From positions 102,199,287 through 102,263,286 of the forward strand of contig CM077159.1 in the NCBI GenBank assembly GCA_039583875.1: a DNA stretch of 64,000 bases, given 5' to 3'. The position numbers and the translations under genes are program-made. Numbering within the stretch: the stretch's first letter is position 1; the number at the start of each line of letters is the position of its first letter. The notes beneath the pieces were generated by a model. That model was not told the DNA's origin. It was given only the letters and a program-made list of their open reading frames with translations, and ran no database searches. This DNA is from Platanthera guangdongensis (Eukaryota > Streptophyta > Magnoliopsida > Asparagales > Orchidaceae). This document shows, in pieces, positions 22,735-33,462 of this stretch.

Positions 22735-23850
22735 TGATGGAGAATTTATAAAGTTTTTAAAATAATTTCAAACTATAATCCAAAATAGGCAAGTGTACTT
22801 ATCAAGATATAGTATAGAAAATTGTCGTATTAGACTCGGGGCCTATTGAGTACTTCTACACACGCAAATTAATATTATTTTATAGGAAAAATAAAAATAG
22901 TGAATTTAAACTATAACTAGAAAATAAACTAAAAGAAAGCACTTGATCTAGAATCATTTTAAAATAAACCTTTCATAAAAGCTAACTTCTAAATTACCTA
23001 CTTCGACCGTGGAGGTTCCTAAATTACAAAAGCACCTCTCTCGAAATACGCTCTCGACTAAAATTAGGTTGATCGATTAAGACCTCTCGGCCAGTCGAAA
23101 CCCCTAAGCTTGCCTTATGCGGTGAACCCCTCTATTGGATTTGACTCCAATCCGGAAGATCCGTGTCATCCTCTCTCGAGGAGTGCATGCGGCTCCTTCT
23201 ACCTTTAAGTGATCTACTCATATACACAACCTCTCGGTAAATCTAGGATACGGATCTAAAATCGAAATCGAAGCATTTAAATCAAAGATAGATCGAATCG
23301 ATAATAATATAGTTGACAAAAAAAGATTAAATTATTCTAAAGCTTGACAAGATCAAGTGCTATTAAACTTAGCTACTCATTATCATAAAAGAAGGATACA
23401 TGAAAAGAAAAACAAAGACATTCCTAAAATAAAAGTGCTAGAAATAAAGGTTAACTAAAAAGTACATAAGGGAAAATGCATGAAAACTGTAAAATAAGTT
23501 ACTAAAACTGGCTAAGAACTACTCCTAGATGCTTCATAGATTCCTCTTCAGCTCTTGGCTTTGTCTGGATTTTATAGTAAAATTTATGGAAGGTCACAAC
23601 CTAGGTCACGCCTGTGACCTAGGGCGTGTAAGGCTCAAAAACTGATGTCTTGAAAGCCCGGGAATGTTGGAGAAAAACCGCCAAAAGTCACCGTTCTTCG
23701 GGTCAAGCCCCTAGGTCATGCCCATGACCTAGGGCATGTCAAGTCTGTTACTGGAAACTGCGGGAACTGGAAACGGCAGGAATTAACACTAGCGGTTGTA
23801 GGATTGGTCACGGCCCTAGGTCACGCCCGTGACATTAGTCACGGCCCTAG
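22735..23850 (-). repeat. 3' LTR of element C, left part
   Basis: TGATGGAGAATTT... up to the Copia A' junction. It matches 34422 onward. Copies of GTCACG-NN-CGTGAC start near 23590. It continues at 31194-31716. Confidence 0.88.
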
Positions 23851-24530
23851 GTCTAACCAGAGATCCCTTGTCTCTTGATTTGTTGATCGGGAAAACCTTC
23901 CCCGTCTGAATCGATCGAAACGATCGATCCTAGTGTGACCGTTGGAAGACCTTGCTAGCTTTGCTACGAAGTTTGAATCTCCAAAGTACAGCAGCCGCAC
24001 ACCGTTGTCGCCGCCGATCCCGAGAACCAAGCCGCCGCCCTTCTTGCCGCCGTCGGTTCCGGGGAGATTCTCTCCAAGTGAGATCGAGGGTTGTGGACTC
24101 TTCGTTCAATTCTAGGACACGTCATCGAACGAAGAGGGACACCTTAGTCTCCAAAAGTAGTTTGTATTTCTTGTACATTCTAGTTCATTTTTGTTGTAAA
24201 GGAACGTTGATTCCTAGTTGTAAGGGTTGGGTGCAACCCGTGTTGTGGGAGTGTTGTCTCCTACGTGTGGAAGGTTCCTTCTGATAGTGCTAGGATTGGA
24301 TTTCAATCCTGTTGGTGAAGTGACCGAGTCGTCCCTTGTTGGGAGATAGGTCGAAGGGGGAAAGTGGATGTACCCAAATCGGGGAACCACTATAAATTGC
24401 TTGTGTACTTTCTTTGCTGTGCTATTTTGTTCTCTTGTGCAGGTACAATTTTAAATTCCACAAAAACGTTGCACGTCACCTATTCCCCCCCCCCCCTAGG
24501 TGAAGGTAGTTGACACTAGGTGGACTTTCA
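23851..24530 (+). repeat. 5' LTR of A', truncated at its 5' end
   Basis: It begins GTCTAACCAG instead of TG and corresponds to 30512-31193 of the 3' LTR, so about 870 bp of U3 with the inverted-repeat array is missing. The core promoter and the LTR-end hairpin (24476-24503) remain. It ends GGACTTTCA. Confidence 0.9.
24361..24400 (+). promoter_or_regulatory. LTR core promoter block with TATA box (A' 5' LTR)
   Basis: AAGTGGATGTACCCAAATC, then GGGGAACCACTATAAATTGC. TATAAAT is at 24391-24397. This is the best-preserved version of the shared block. Confidence 0.65.
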
Positions 24531-24532
24531 AG

Positions 24533-24544
24533 TGGTATCAAAGC
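24533..24544 (+). other. Primer binding site, Copia A'
   Basis: TGGTATCAAAGC, two bases after the LTR, one mismatch from the initiator tRNA-Met site that copy A keeps perfectly. Confidence 0.88.
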
Positions 24545-24620
24545 GAGGTTGCTCATCAAAAAGGTTAAAACCTTGAGTAGAATCCTGACGCTAGTGTCAA
24601 GAAGAAGGCAAACATCTACT

Positions 24621-26912
24621 ATGGACGGGCTCAAGTTCACAGGCAAGATCCCAGTGTACACCAGGCTCAACTTTCCTATCTGGAAGGAAAGGATCAAGTT
24701 CTACATGGAAGCAGTTGATCCTCGACTCTTTATGATCGTGGAGGAGGGACCTTATGTCCCTACTAAGGTCTCCACCATAGATCCTACCAAGAAAGTGCCA
24801 AAGAAAATTTCTGAAATGGACAAGGACGAGATGGTGCTGGTGGGACTTGACAAGAAGGCGCAGAACATTCTGGTCAGCGCGGTCGATGACTCAATGATGC
24901 AGAACTTCTGCAATTGCAGGACAGCAAAGGAGATCTGGCACTGCCTGATTATCCTAATGGAGGGCACTGATGAAGTGAGGGATGATCGGAGATCCCTTCT
25001 GAACCAGAAATATGAGGCCTTCAAACAAGGGCCTAAGGAAGAGATCGGAGTCACCTTCGAGAACTTCCTCAAGATTGTCAATGCCCTCAAAGGATATGGA
25101 AGAGTGCTCACTGATGGTGAACTTAATGATAAATTCCTTAGGTCCCTTACTAAGGAATGGGACACAAAGATCTGCGCCATCCGAGAGTTTGGCAGACTAG
25201 CTGAAACAGGCCCGCAAATTCTGTTTGGGAAGCTGATGTCCTATGAGCTTCAACTGAACACCAGGAAAGCAGAAGAAGAAGCAGAGAAGGCTGCAGCCAA
25301 AGAAAAGACTGTGGCTCTAAAAGCCATTCACTCCAGAAAAGGCAAGGGTGCGGTTTCATACCATTCCAGGAAAAAGGATGAGGAGGAGGACTCCGAGCCA
25401 TGCTCCTCCAGCTCAGAGCTGTCTGAGGAGGATTTCTCCCTCATCACCCGAGAATTCAAGAAGTTCCTCAAGATGAGGAATCAAAGAAAGAAAGACGGCT
25501 CCTCCTCCAGGCATCAGAAGAAAAATTATTCTTCTGACAGGTATGCTTCTAAACCGAACAAACATCGCTCCTCTGACATTATTTGTTTTGGATGCAATAA
25601 GCCAAGACACGTCGTGGCCGACTGCTACCAAGGCAAGAGAGAAAAAGGGAAAGGAGAGGAGCACAAATCCTCTAGAGATAAGAAGAAAGAGCGGAGCTAC
25701 ATCGCCAAAAGGCCAAAGACACTGAGTGAGTCTGATTCCTCAGACTCCGGTGATGATGAGGAAGCCTACTTCGTGCTGGTGGGTCGCTCCGACTCAGAAG
25801 GAGAATGCCCCCCATTTACTGGGAAGGTAAAAGCTCACACCCCTCTCTCCGACTCTGAATCTGATCCTGAGTCTCAGGATGATGACCCTGAGGATAGCCT
25901 TTCGGCCCGTGAAGCGGAGCTCCTCGAGAAGTATGAGCTTCTACTCAACACTTTCGAGGAGTGTCGTAAGATATTGAAGGCTGAGAAAAAGGAAGTGAAA
26001 TTCCTTAAGGGTGAGAGTGTCTCCCTAAGGGAAGAGATCACCAGTTTGATTTCTCTCCGACAGGAGCACCTTGACCTGACTTCAAAGCATTCAGAGTCTC
26101 TTAAGCTCCTTGATCTTAAGCAGGAGGAAGTCGACAAGTTGGAAGAACAACTTGCGGCAGAAAGGAAGATCGTCAAGAGCTTCTCTATGCCAAAAACAGT
26201 TCTTCCAGTAGTTGATACCTTCTCTGCTTAGGCCAAAGGAGCTGGCTTGGGGCATGTAGGGGTATCTGGTTCCTCATCCAGGAGAAACAAGAACCAGAGG
26301 AAGAATAAGGCCGCCAAGAAGGCCTCTGCTGCTGAAAAGGGAAAGGCTCCGCTCAGTCCTATTGCGTTCAGAAAGCCTAGCTTTCCTTGCAACCAACATG
26401 ACTTTGAATCAACCTTTGGTCATCATTTCCGGCCCTCGGTTGCAAAGCCAAAGAGCCGATATGATGGTTGGACTTTTCCCCGCAAATTCGGTGAGAGTGC
26501 CTTCAAGGCACCTTATGAGGAAATCCACATGGGAAATTATGGTCAATTCTCTAGCGGCCATAATGGAAAGCAGGCACCAAGAGCCAAGCCTGTTATACTG
26601 AAGGAACAGAAGGTGAAGAAGTCATGTGACTGCAATCACTATGAGGCCTCCACCTCCAGATCCAAAGCCCCGGCTGTACCCACCGTTCCCAGGGTAAAGC
26701 AGGAGTCTAGGAAGAGGTACAACAGATTTGACTGTTGGTGTTGTGGCAAAGTCGGTCACTTTGCCGTGGATTGCTAGTTTAATCCGAGGTATGACGAGAC
26801 TCCCTATGTTAGCAATGCGAGGCCGGCCACTCGTAGGGTTAACCACTCGATGGGGAGTATGCTAACCAAGAATCTAGGACCCAAGTTCGATTGGGTTACT
26901 AAGGGAAATTAA
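24621..26912 (+). pseudogene. gag: Copia A' gag (two nonsense codons)
   Basis: Gag polyprotein of about 763 codons, long for Copia but normal for Sireviruses. ATG at 24621 (MDGLKFTGKIPVY). The capsid-like domain occupies about residues 1-230, then a Lys/Glu/Ser-rich linker. The first zinc knuckle is CFGCNKPRHVVADC, whose conserved Gly is Arg. An acidic stretch and a long heptad-like coiled coil (about 430-525) follow, then a basic region and a second knuckle CWCCGKVGHFAVDC. TAG at 26229 and TAG at 26775 (a Trp codon, directly after the second knuckle) interrupt the same frame, which ends at TAA 26910. Pol begins in another frame. Confidence 0.9.
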
Positions 26913-26925
26913 TTTTGTTTTGCAG
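26905..26925 (+). promoter_or_regulatory. Splice-acceptor-like site at gag-pol border (A')
   Basis: TTAATTTTGTTTTGCAG, T-rich and ending CAG at 26925, lies exactly between the gag stop and the protease frame. Similar sequences occur at the same place in D and F. Confidence 0.4.
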
Positions 26926-29315
26926 GAATGTCCAAAGGCCACCAAAACGCCGATCTGGTACTTGGACAGTGGATGCTCCCGGCATATGACTGGGACAAGA
27001 AGCCTGCTGCGTGATTTCACTCCTGTCGCGAATGGACCCAAAGTCATCTTTGGGGGGTCAGATCGAGGAGTCACCAGAGGTTACGGTATGATTTCCAACG
27101 GTATAATCTCTATCACCGACGTGGCTTATGTTTAAGGGTTAAACCATAACCTGATCAGTGTAAGTCAGTTATGTGACAAAGGTTATGACGTTAAGTTCTG
27201 CAAGGATAAATGCCTGATAATATCATGTGCCTCTTCTGAGACGGTATTAACAGGCATTAGGAGCCGAAATATTTTCTGCTTAAATTTTCTTAGTTTAGAT
27301 TCATCTACCCCCGTATGCCTAGTGGCAGCTGGCAGTGCATCTCTTTGTGATCAATGGCACAAGAAATTGGCACATATTAATTTCAAGACAATTAGTATGC
27401 TGTTTTCTAAAAACTTAGTAAGGGATGCTCCCATTATCAAGTGCATCAAAGATAGCCCATGTCCTGCATGCCAGATGGGCAAACAGACTCGGGCTACCTT
27501 TAAGAGCATTGCAGACAAAGACTCTTCCCGGTCCCTTTATCTTCTACATATGGACTTGTTTGGTCCCATGCAAGTTCATAGCTTGGGAGGCAAGTCCTAT
27601 ACGCTAGTGATAGTTGATGATCATTCTCCGTTTACATGGGTGTTCTTCTTAAAACGAAAGTCAGATACATTTGACATCTTCACTAGTTTTGTCAAGCAGG
27701 TTCAGAACGAATTTAACTGCTCAGTGGTCAAAATCAGAAGTGACCATGGAACAGAATTCGAATCTGGTGCTATGACAGAGTTTTGTGAAGAACAAGGTAT
27801 CTTTCATGAGTTTTCCTCCCCGCGCACTCCTCAGCAAAATGGAGTTGCGGAGAGGAGAAATAGAACTCTCATTGAAGCCTGCACGACAATGTTGAAAGAC
27901 GCCTCTCTCCCAGAATACTTCTGGGCTGAGGCGGTCAATACAGCTTGTCACATACAAAACCGAGCATTGATCAACAAGCATCATCGTAAGGCGTCTTATG
28001 AGCTACTGAGAGGCAGGAAACCAACCATGTCCTACTTGAGGATCTTTGGTTGCAAATGCTATGTACTGAATAATGGGAAGTACCCGCGTACTAAATTTGG
28101 TGAAAAATGCTTCGAAGGCATATTCATGGGCTATAGTTCCCACAGTCGGGCTTATAGGGTCTTCAATAAGAAAACCCTAGTGGTAGAAGAATCAATTAAT
28201 GTTGTATTTGATGAAGGAAGTTTGCTTAACTGCAATTCTTCCAGTGATATTCTTGAAGATGCAGGTGCACGACTTGAACAGCTGAGTCTCGATGAGATCG
28301 CTAAATATGAAACTCCTAAGTACGTCAAAGTTTCCACCTCAACGTCAACTTGGAATGTTGAAGATCAACATGGAACAAATCTCTTAGAAGAAGGAGAAGC
28401 CCAAGAAGTAGTCGAAGCCCCAGACGCCAGACTTCTAGAGCTCCGGCACGTGAGGGATCATCCTAGAGATCAGATAATCGGAGATCCTCGTGACGGTGTC
28501 AGAACTCGAAGAGGTACTATTAACGAGATTTTGCATCTTAGCTTCCTGTCACAGGTTGAGCCAAAGAAGTTCGACGAGGCAAACAAAGACGCGGCATGGA
28601 TTTTGGCCATGCAAGATGAACTACATCAATTCGAACGATGCAACGTTTGGACGCTGGTTCCCAGAACACACAAGCAGAATGTGATTGGCACCAAGTGGAT
28701 CTTCAGAAACAAACTGGATGAACATGGTGTCATCGTAAAGAACAAGGCCAGGCTGGTGGCTCAAGGTTACAGACAAGAGGAGGGGATTGACTTCGACCAG
28801 ACCTTTGCACCAGTGGCAAGGCTCGAGGCAATCAGACTGTTCCTGGCGTATGCTTCGCACAAAGGATTCACAGTCTATCAAATGGATGTGAAATCAACAT
28901 TCTTGAATGGCGACCAGAAAGAGGAAGTATACGTCGCTCAACCCCCAGATGCTGATTTTGCAAGGAGCAGGGATGACAGGAAAAGCACCTCCGGGACGTG
29001 TCAATTCCTCGGTAGAAGGCTTATCTCATGGAACAGCAAGAAGCAGAATTGTGTAGCTACCTCCATAGCAGAGTCTGAGTACATCTCAGCAGGAAGCTGT
29101 TGCAATTGCTATTGCCAACAATCCGGTATCGCACAGCAGAACGAAGCATATTGAAGTGCGCTACCACTTCATTCGGAGCACGTGGAGAACATGGACATCT
29201 CTCTCTGTTATGTCCCCACGGACAAGCAGATTGCAGATATATTCACAAAGCCCTTAGACGAGGCCAAGTTCAGTCTTTTCAAAACTGAATTGGGGATGCT
29301 AAACTATGAGAAATG
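26920..29315 (+). pseudogene. pol: Copia A' pol: protease, integrase, deleted RT and RNase H
   Basis: Copia-order polyprotein. Protease: WYLDSGCSRHMTG (active-site DSG), stopped by TAA at 27133. Integrase, open from 27322: HHCC zinc region ending [11 protein letters not shown] residues in [16 protein letters not shown] and [11 protein letters not shown] begins with [14 protein letters not shown] and [13 protein letters not shown]. After the codons for AQPP an in-frame deletion jumps to [16 protein letters not shown] of the RNase H, removing the YVDD core. A second deletion near 29103 removes most of RNase H and shifts the frame; the C-terminal end (DKQIADIFTKPLDEAK) is at 29219-29315. It cannot reverse-transcribe itself. 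Confidence 0.9.
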
Positions 29316-29640
29316 AAGACTACAGAAGCTCCAGGATCGTGCCTCTAGGGGGAGCCTCTGCCAGGAACTCAAGTGTGAGCACAGGTGCAAGAACTGAGGG
29401 GGAGCAAGGGGTCAAATGCTACAGACCCAGATTTGCAGAAGCTGAAAAGGGGGAGATTACCCTCTCGGCTAAGGCTAAGGTGGCTCCAAGTTGGCTAAGG
29501 TGGCTCCAAGTTTGCTCTCAAGAAATTGGTATTGGTAATGAATATCTCTCTCAACTCAATTTCAAGGTTATGATTTTCATTCCCATACGCTTTATTCACC
29601 TTAGCTTGTAGGGTTTAGGCTTCTTCAAATAGGGGGAGAT
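29316..29640 (+). other. A' 3' untranslated region with four polypurine-like tracts
   Basis: AGGGGGAG-type motifs at 29347-29353, 29397-29404, 29445-29456 (AAAAGGGGGAGA) and 29628-29640 (AATAGGGGGAGAT, directly before the LTR). The last is the functional polypurine tract by position. Multiple tracts are known in Sireviruses. Confidence 0.75.
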
Positions 29641-29929
29641 TGTTGGGTATTGTATCCACAACGTACCTGATTTAAAGAAGCCCCTGAACAAGCTAAGGTA
29701 AATAGACAATGTATTTGACAAAATATTTCAAGTTGTGCTTGCAGTTATTCCACGCTAAGTGCACACCAATGTCAGGGTGCAGTAGGTAAATATACACGGG
29801 TCTGCACTACGTAATCCCTCGTTGAGCAGATCAGAAGTACAGGGCTGTGATTATGCAAGAGCAGACAAGGAGCAAGGATGGGTCAAAGAGCAGCTTTTGG
29901 GCGGAAAGATGAAAAATCGTCTAAGTGAT

Positions 29930-30200
29930 AATCGACAAGAATCACCAAGCGATTCTCGCCGATTCGGTGAGAATCACTAGCCGAATCGTCGAGAATCACT
30001 GGCTGATTCTCGCCGTTTCTTTCCGGCTACATTAAAGCGTGGAAATCTGGCGCTAAGTCATATTCGTCGAGAATCATCAAGTGATTCGGCGAGAATCATC
30101 AAGTGATTCGGCGAGAATCACTAGTGATTCTTGCCGAATCGTCAAGAATCACCGGCTGATTCTCGCCGACTCGTCGAGAATCACCTTCGATTCTCACTGA
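29930..30200. repeat. Inverted-repeat array in A' 3' LTR
   Basis: Copies of GGCGAGAATCACT and its complement, homologous to 2184-2552. The equivalent is absent from the truncated A' 5' LTR. Confidence 0.85.
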
Positions 30201-31020
30201 ATCTGACTTGGACAATTTTCTGGAAACCGCTGGACCGGACTCTGCCGCTGGCACTGTTTTGAACCGGAATTAGGGTTTCTTCTGGTGGGACCCACAACGG
30301 TCATTAAGGAGTATACTTATATATAAATACACGCGTATTTTTGAACAGTGAGGACACACAGAAAGAAATACACGAGCCGCCGACCTTGACCTAGATCGCG
30401 ATACCTGCTCCGCCGCCGTCGCCGCTCGTGGTAGTCGATCGCCGGCAGTTTGATCGTGATTCTTCTAGATCTTCCGGCGACAGAAGCTTAGCCAAGCGTA
30501 GTGTCTCACGCGTCTAACCAGAGATCCCTTGTCTCTTGATTTGTTGATCGGGAAAACCTTCCCCGTCTGAATCGATCAAGACGATCGATCCTAGTGTGAC
30601 CGTTGGAAGACCTTGCTAGCTTTGCTACGAAGTTTGAATCTCCAAAGTACAGTAGCCGCACACCGTTGTCGCCGCCGATCCCGAGAACCAAGCCGCCGCC
30701 CTTCTTGCCGCCGCCGGTTCCGGGGAGATTCTGTCCAAGTGAGATCGAGGGTTGTGGACTCTTCGTTCAATTCTAGGACACGTCATCGAACGAAGAGGGA
30801 CACCTTAGTCTCCAAAAGTAGTTTGTATTTCTTGTACATTCTAGTTCATTTTTGTTGTAAAGGAACGTTGATTCCTAGTTGTAAGGGTTGGGTGCAACCC
30901 GTGTTGTGGGAGTGTTGTCTCCTACGTGTGGAAGGGTTCCTTCCGATAGTGCTAGGATTGGATTTCAATCCTGTTGGTGAAGTGACCGAGTCGTCCCTTG
31001 TTGGGAGATAGGTCGAAGGG

Positions 31021-31060
31021 GGAAAGTGGATGTACCCAAATCGGGGAACCACTATAAATT
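31021..31060 (+). promoter_or_regulatory. LTR core promoter block (A' 3' LTR)
   Basis: Same block as at 24361, with TATAAAT at 31053-31059. Confidence 0.6.
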
Positions 31061-31193
31061 GTTTGTGTACTTTCTTTGTTGTGCTGTTTTGTTCTCTTGT
31101 GCAGGTACAATTTTAAATTCCGCAAAAACGTTGCACGTCACCTATTCCCCCCCCCCCCCTAGGTGAAGGTAGTTGACACTAGGTGGACTTTCA

Positions 31194-31716
31194 CCTAGGG
31201 CGTGTAAGTCGAGAACCATCGGGATCTGAAACTGACGACTTTAAGCGCGGCATGCCTGGACGTCACACCTGCATGCCATGCTCGTAACCTGAAGGTTACG
31301 CCCATGACTTGGGGCGTGTAGCTTGAAAATAGCCTAGAATCGAAACTGCAGCCCCGTTAGCAAGTCGCGCCTACTAGTCACGCCCGTGATCCATACGTCA
31401 CGCCCGTGACCGGGGCGAGTAACTTTAATCTGACGTGGCAAGTACTCTGGAGCTCCTTTATGGGTCACGACCACATGTCACGCCCGTGACCGGAAGGTCA
31501 CGCCCGTGTCCAGGCCGTGTAAAGTTGATTTTTCCAGCAATCTTCAGTTTCATCTCCTAATCAGTCTTGTAAGCTCCAATTTGCTATTAGCAGCCCAGAT
31601 TGACCTGAAATAAGAAAACAAAGGATTTTAATAACAATATTAAAATAAACTAAATATAATATTATTATTTATTAAATAAAAACTATATATAAGTTAATAT
31701 AAATAATGACTTATCA
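31194..31716 (-). repeat. 3' LTR of element C, right part
   Basis: Resumes after A' with CCTAGGGCGTG and ends TTATCA at 31716. It holds several GTCACG-NN-CGTGAC inverted repeats, for example 31397-31410. Confidence 0.87.
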
Positions 31717-33462
31717 AATACCCTCATACTTAAGCTTTTACTATTCCAGAGCAAATCTATGAGAGTACTTATAAGAAATTAATATATTTTTTAATCAAAC
31801 TAAAAATTTATCAAATCAAAGGAAAGTTAAAAATTAACTTTAGGGATTCAAATTTTTAAGTCCTAAAATATGAAATTAAAATGTAAAGAGCTAAATATTT
31901 AGCAAAGTTTTCTCTAATAAAATAATTAGAACTCAAAATTAAGTATTTAGCAAACAAAGTTAGATTAAAAATTATAAACACTTTTTTTCACTAAAAAGGA
32001 AACTTCAAGGAAAATTCAAACTACTACTTATGCTCTCTTAGAATTTTAATTTAAGTCTAAAGTAATTATATTGAATTTTAGGCTTTGGGAACAAGAAAAT
32101 TGAAGAGATCTTAGATTGGGGGTGATGAATTTTATCCTCTCACCCCGCACAATTTTTTTCTTTTTGATATTTGCATATTTTTACCAAAAAATGATTATCT
32201 CATTTTCCATGACATATGAATAATTATTTTTTCTCTCTTCAAATAACAAAATTGATTAGGAGTAATGAATTTTATTCTCTTACTCCTTCTATTTTTTTGG
32301 GGTTTCATATGTCTACCAAAGAATACTTGATTCCCATGACATATAATCTAACCAAAAAGGAAAAATTACTTATGTGTGTCAGGGGATAATGAATTTTATC
32401 CTCTTATCTCTGTGACCTATGAGCTAACAAAAAAATAAAAGGAACAAGAGGAAGTCTAGCAAAAAAATTTAAATTAAATTAAAATAATTAGAGAGCAAAT
32501 ATAGTAAATTTAAATTTTTTAAAAATCTTAAATCTTAAGTGAATATAATTGAAATCTAAAGATTGTTAAACTAAGCACTATGAAATTGAAACTAATTAAA
32601 ATTTGAGAGAAAAGAACTAAATAAATTTCTCTAAATAAATTCACTTCATAAATTTATTTCTTAAAACCAAATCACCTAAAAATTAAAACTAACTAACTAT
32701 AATGAAAAAAAGATTAGAAAATCAAAAATTATATAAATTCTTATAAATAAACTCAAAATAAATTTCTAAAAATCACAAAAATTTAAGCAGGGGTTTATTA
32801 TTTTTTTGTATTTTCTTTTTTCTATTTTTTTTATTTTTGATAATAAAAAGAAAACAAAATTTTTTAATTTTTAAAGATTTTTATAATTTTTAAATTTTTA
32901 AAGATTATTTTTCATTTTTTTTTGAATTTTAAATAAAAACAATAAATAAGAATCCACCCCCATACGTAAAAATAAACATTGACCCCAATGTTTATAAGTC
33001 AAGTAGGAGGGGGGAAGAAAAAAGAATTTGTGAAAATTTAGAAAAAAAATTATAAAAATTAAAAGATAAGCAAGGGGTGTCTCTCAAGAGCGCTTTTCTT
33101 TTTCCCGTCTTTAAGCTGGACAGTTTGGGTTAAGAGAAGAGAAAATCAAAATTAAAATGAAGGACCAACTCCCTTAATTCGTACTTTGGCGAAGATGACA
33201 AAGTCGCTCGCCCGACTACTCCTCCGCTAATTGCTTAATTTTCCTTCTTGCAGTTGTCTTGAAAATGTAAATTCAAATCACATATCCATACCTGAGGTGA
33301 TTTGAATTTTTGTAGAGGAGCGACAAAAGGATCGTAGATGAAGTTTAATTGCAATGGATCCTCAGATACATGAAATTCGTTAGTAAAAGGAAAATCAAAA
33401 AAAAGCACGTCAGAAAAATCTCCGCAAGGAGGTTCTTGCGAAGTTATATGATTAAGCTCTGG
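31717..33462. other. AT-rich non-coding interior of element C
   Basis: No gene seen. It begins with the polypurine-side motif ACCCTCATACTTAAG shared with the H elements. It is very A/T-rich with long T and A runs. A block at 33072-33122 matches element B. Confidence 0.75.
33072..33122. other. Conserved non-coding block shared with element B
   Basis: AAGGGGTGTCTCTCAAGAGC, then GCTTTT..CCCGTCTTTAAGCTGGAC, about 340 bp past the C ORF. It aligns with 11746-11798. Confidence 0.6.

Larger units (their letters stand above)
23851..31193 (+). mobile_element. Copia element A' (deleted, plus strand)
   Basis: Second copy of family A, in the opposite orientation. Order: a 680-bp remnant of the 5' LTR, primer site, gag, pol with two deletions, a cluster of polypurine motifs, and the full 3' LTR (29641-31193). 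Over the shared 680 bp the LTRs differ at about 11 sites by eye (about 1.6 percent), so it is the youngest dated insertion here. It sits in a C LTR; CCTAG follows the 3' LTR. Confidence 0.92.
29641..31193 (+). repeat. 3' LTR of Copia A', complete
   Basis: 1553 bp, TGTTGGGTATTG...GGACTTTCA. Inverted-repeat array 29930-30200, promoter block with TATAAAT at 31053-31059, hairpin with a C-run loop near 31139-31166. It is followed by CCTAG of the C LTR. Confidence 0.93.

Noticed and set aside
23846..23850. CCTAG as a true target duplication of a deliberately short A' 5' LTR
   Set aside because: CCTAG recurs throughout the C LTR array, and the break shares GTC with the LTR, so a microhomology deletion is simpler; kept only as an alternative.
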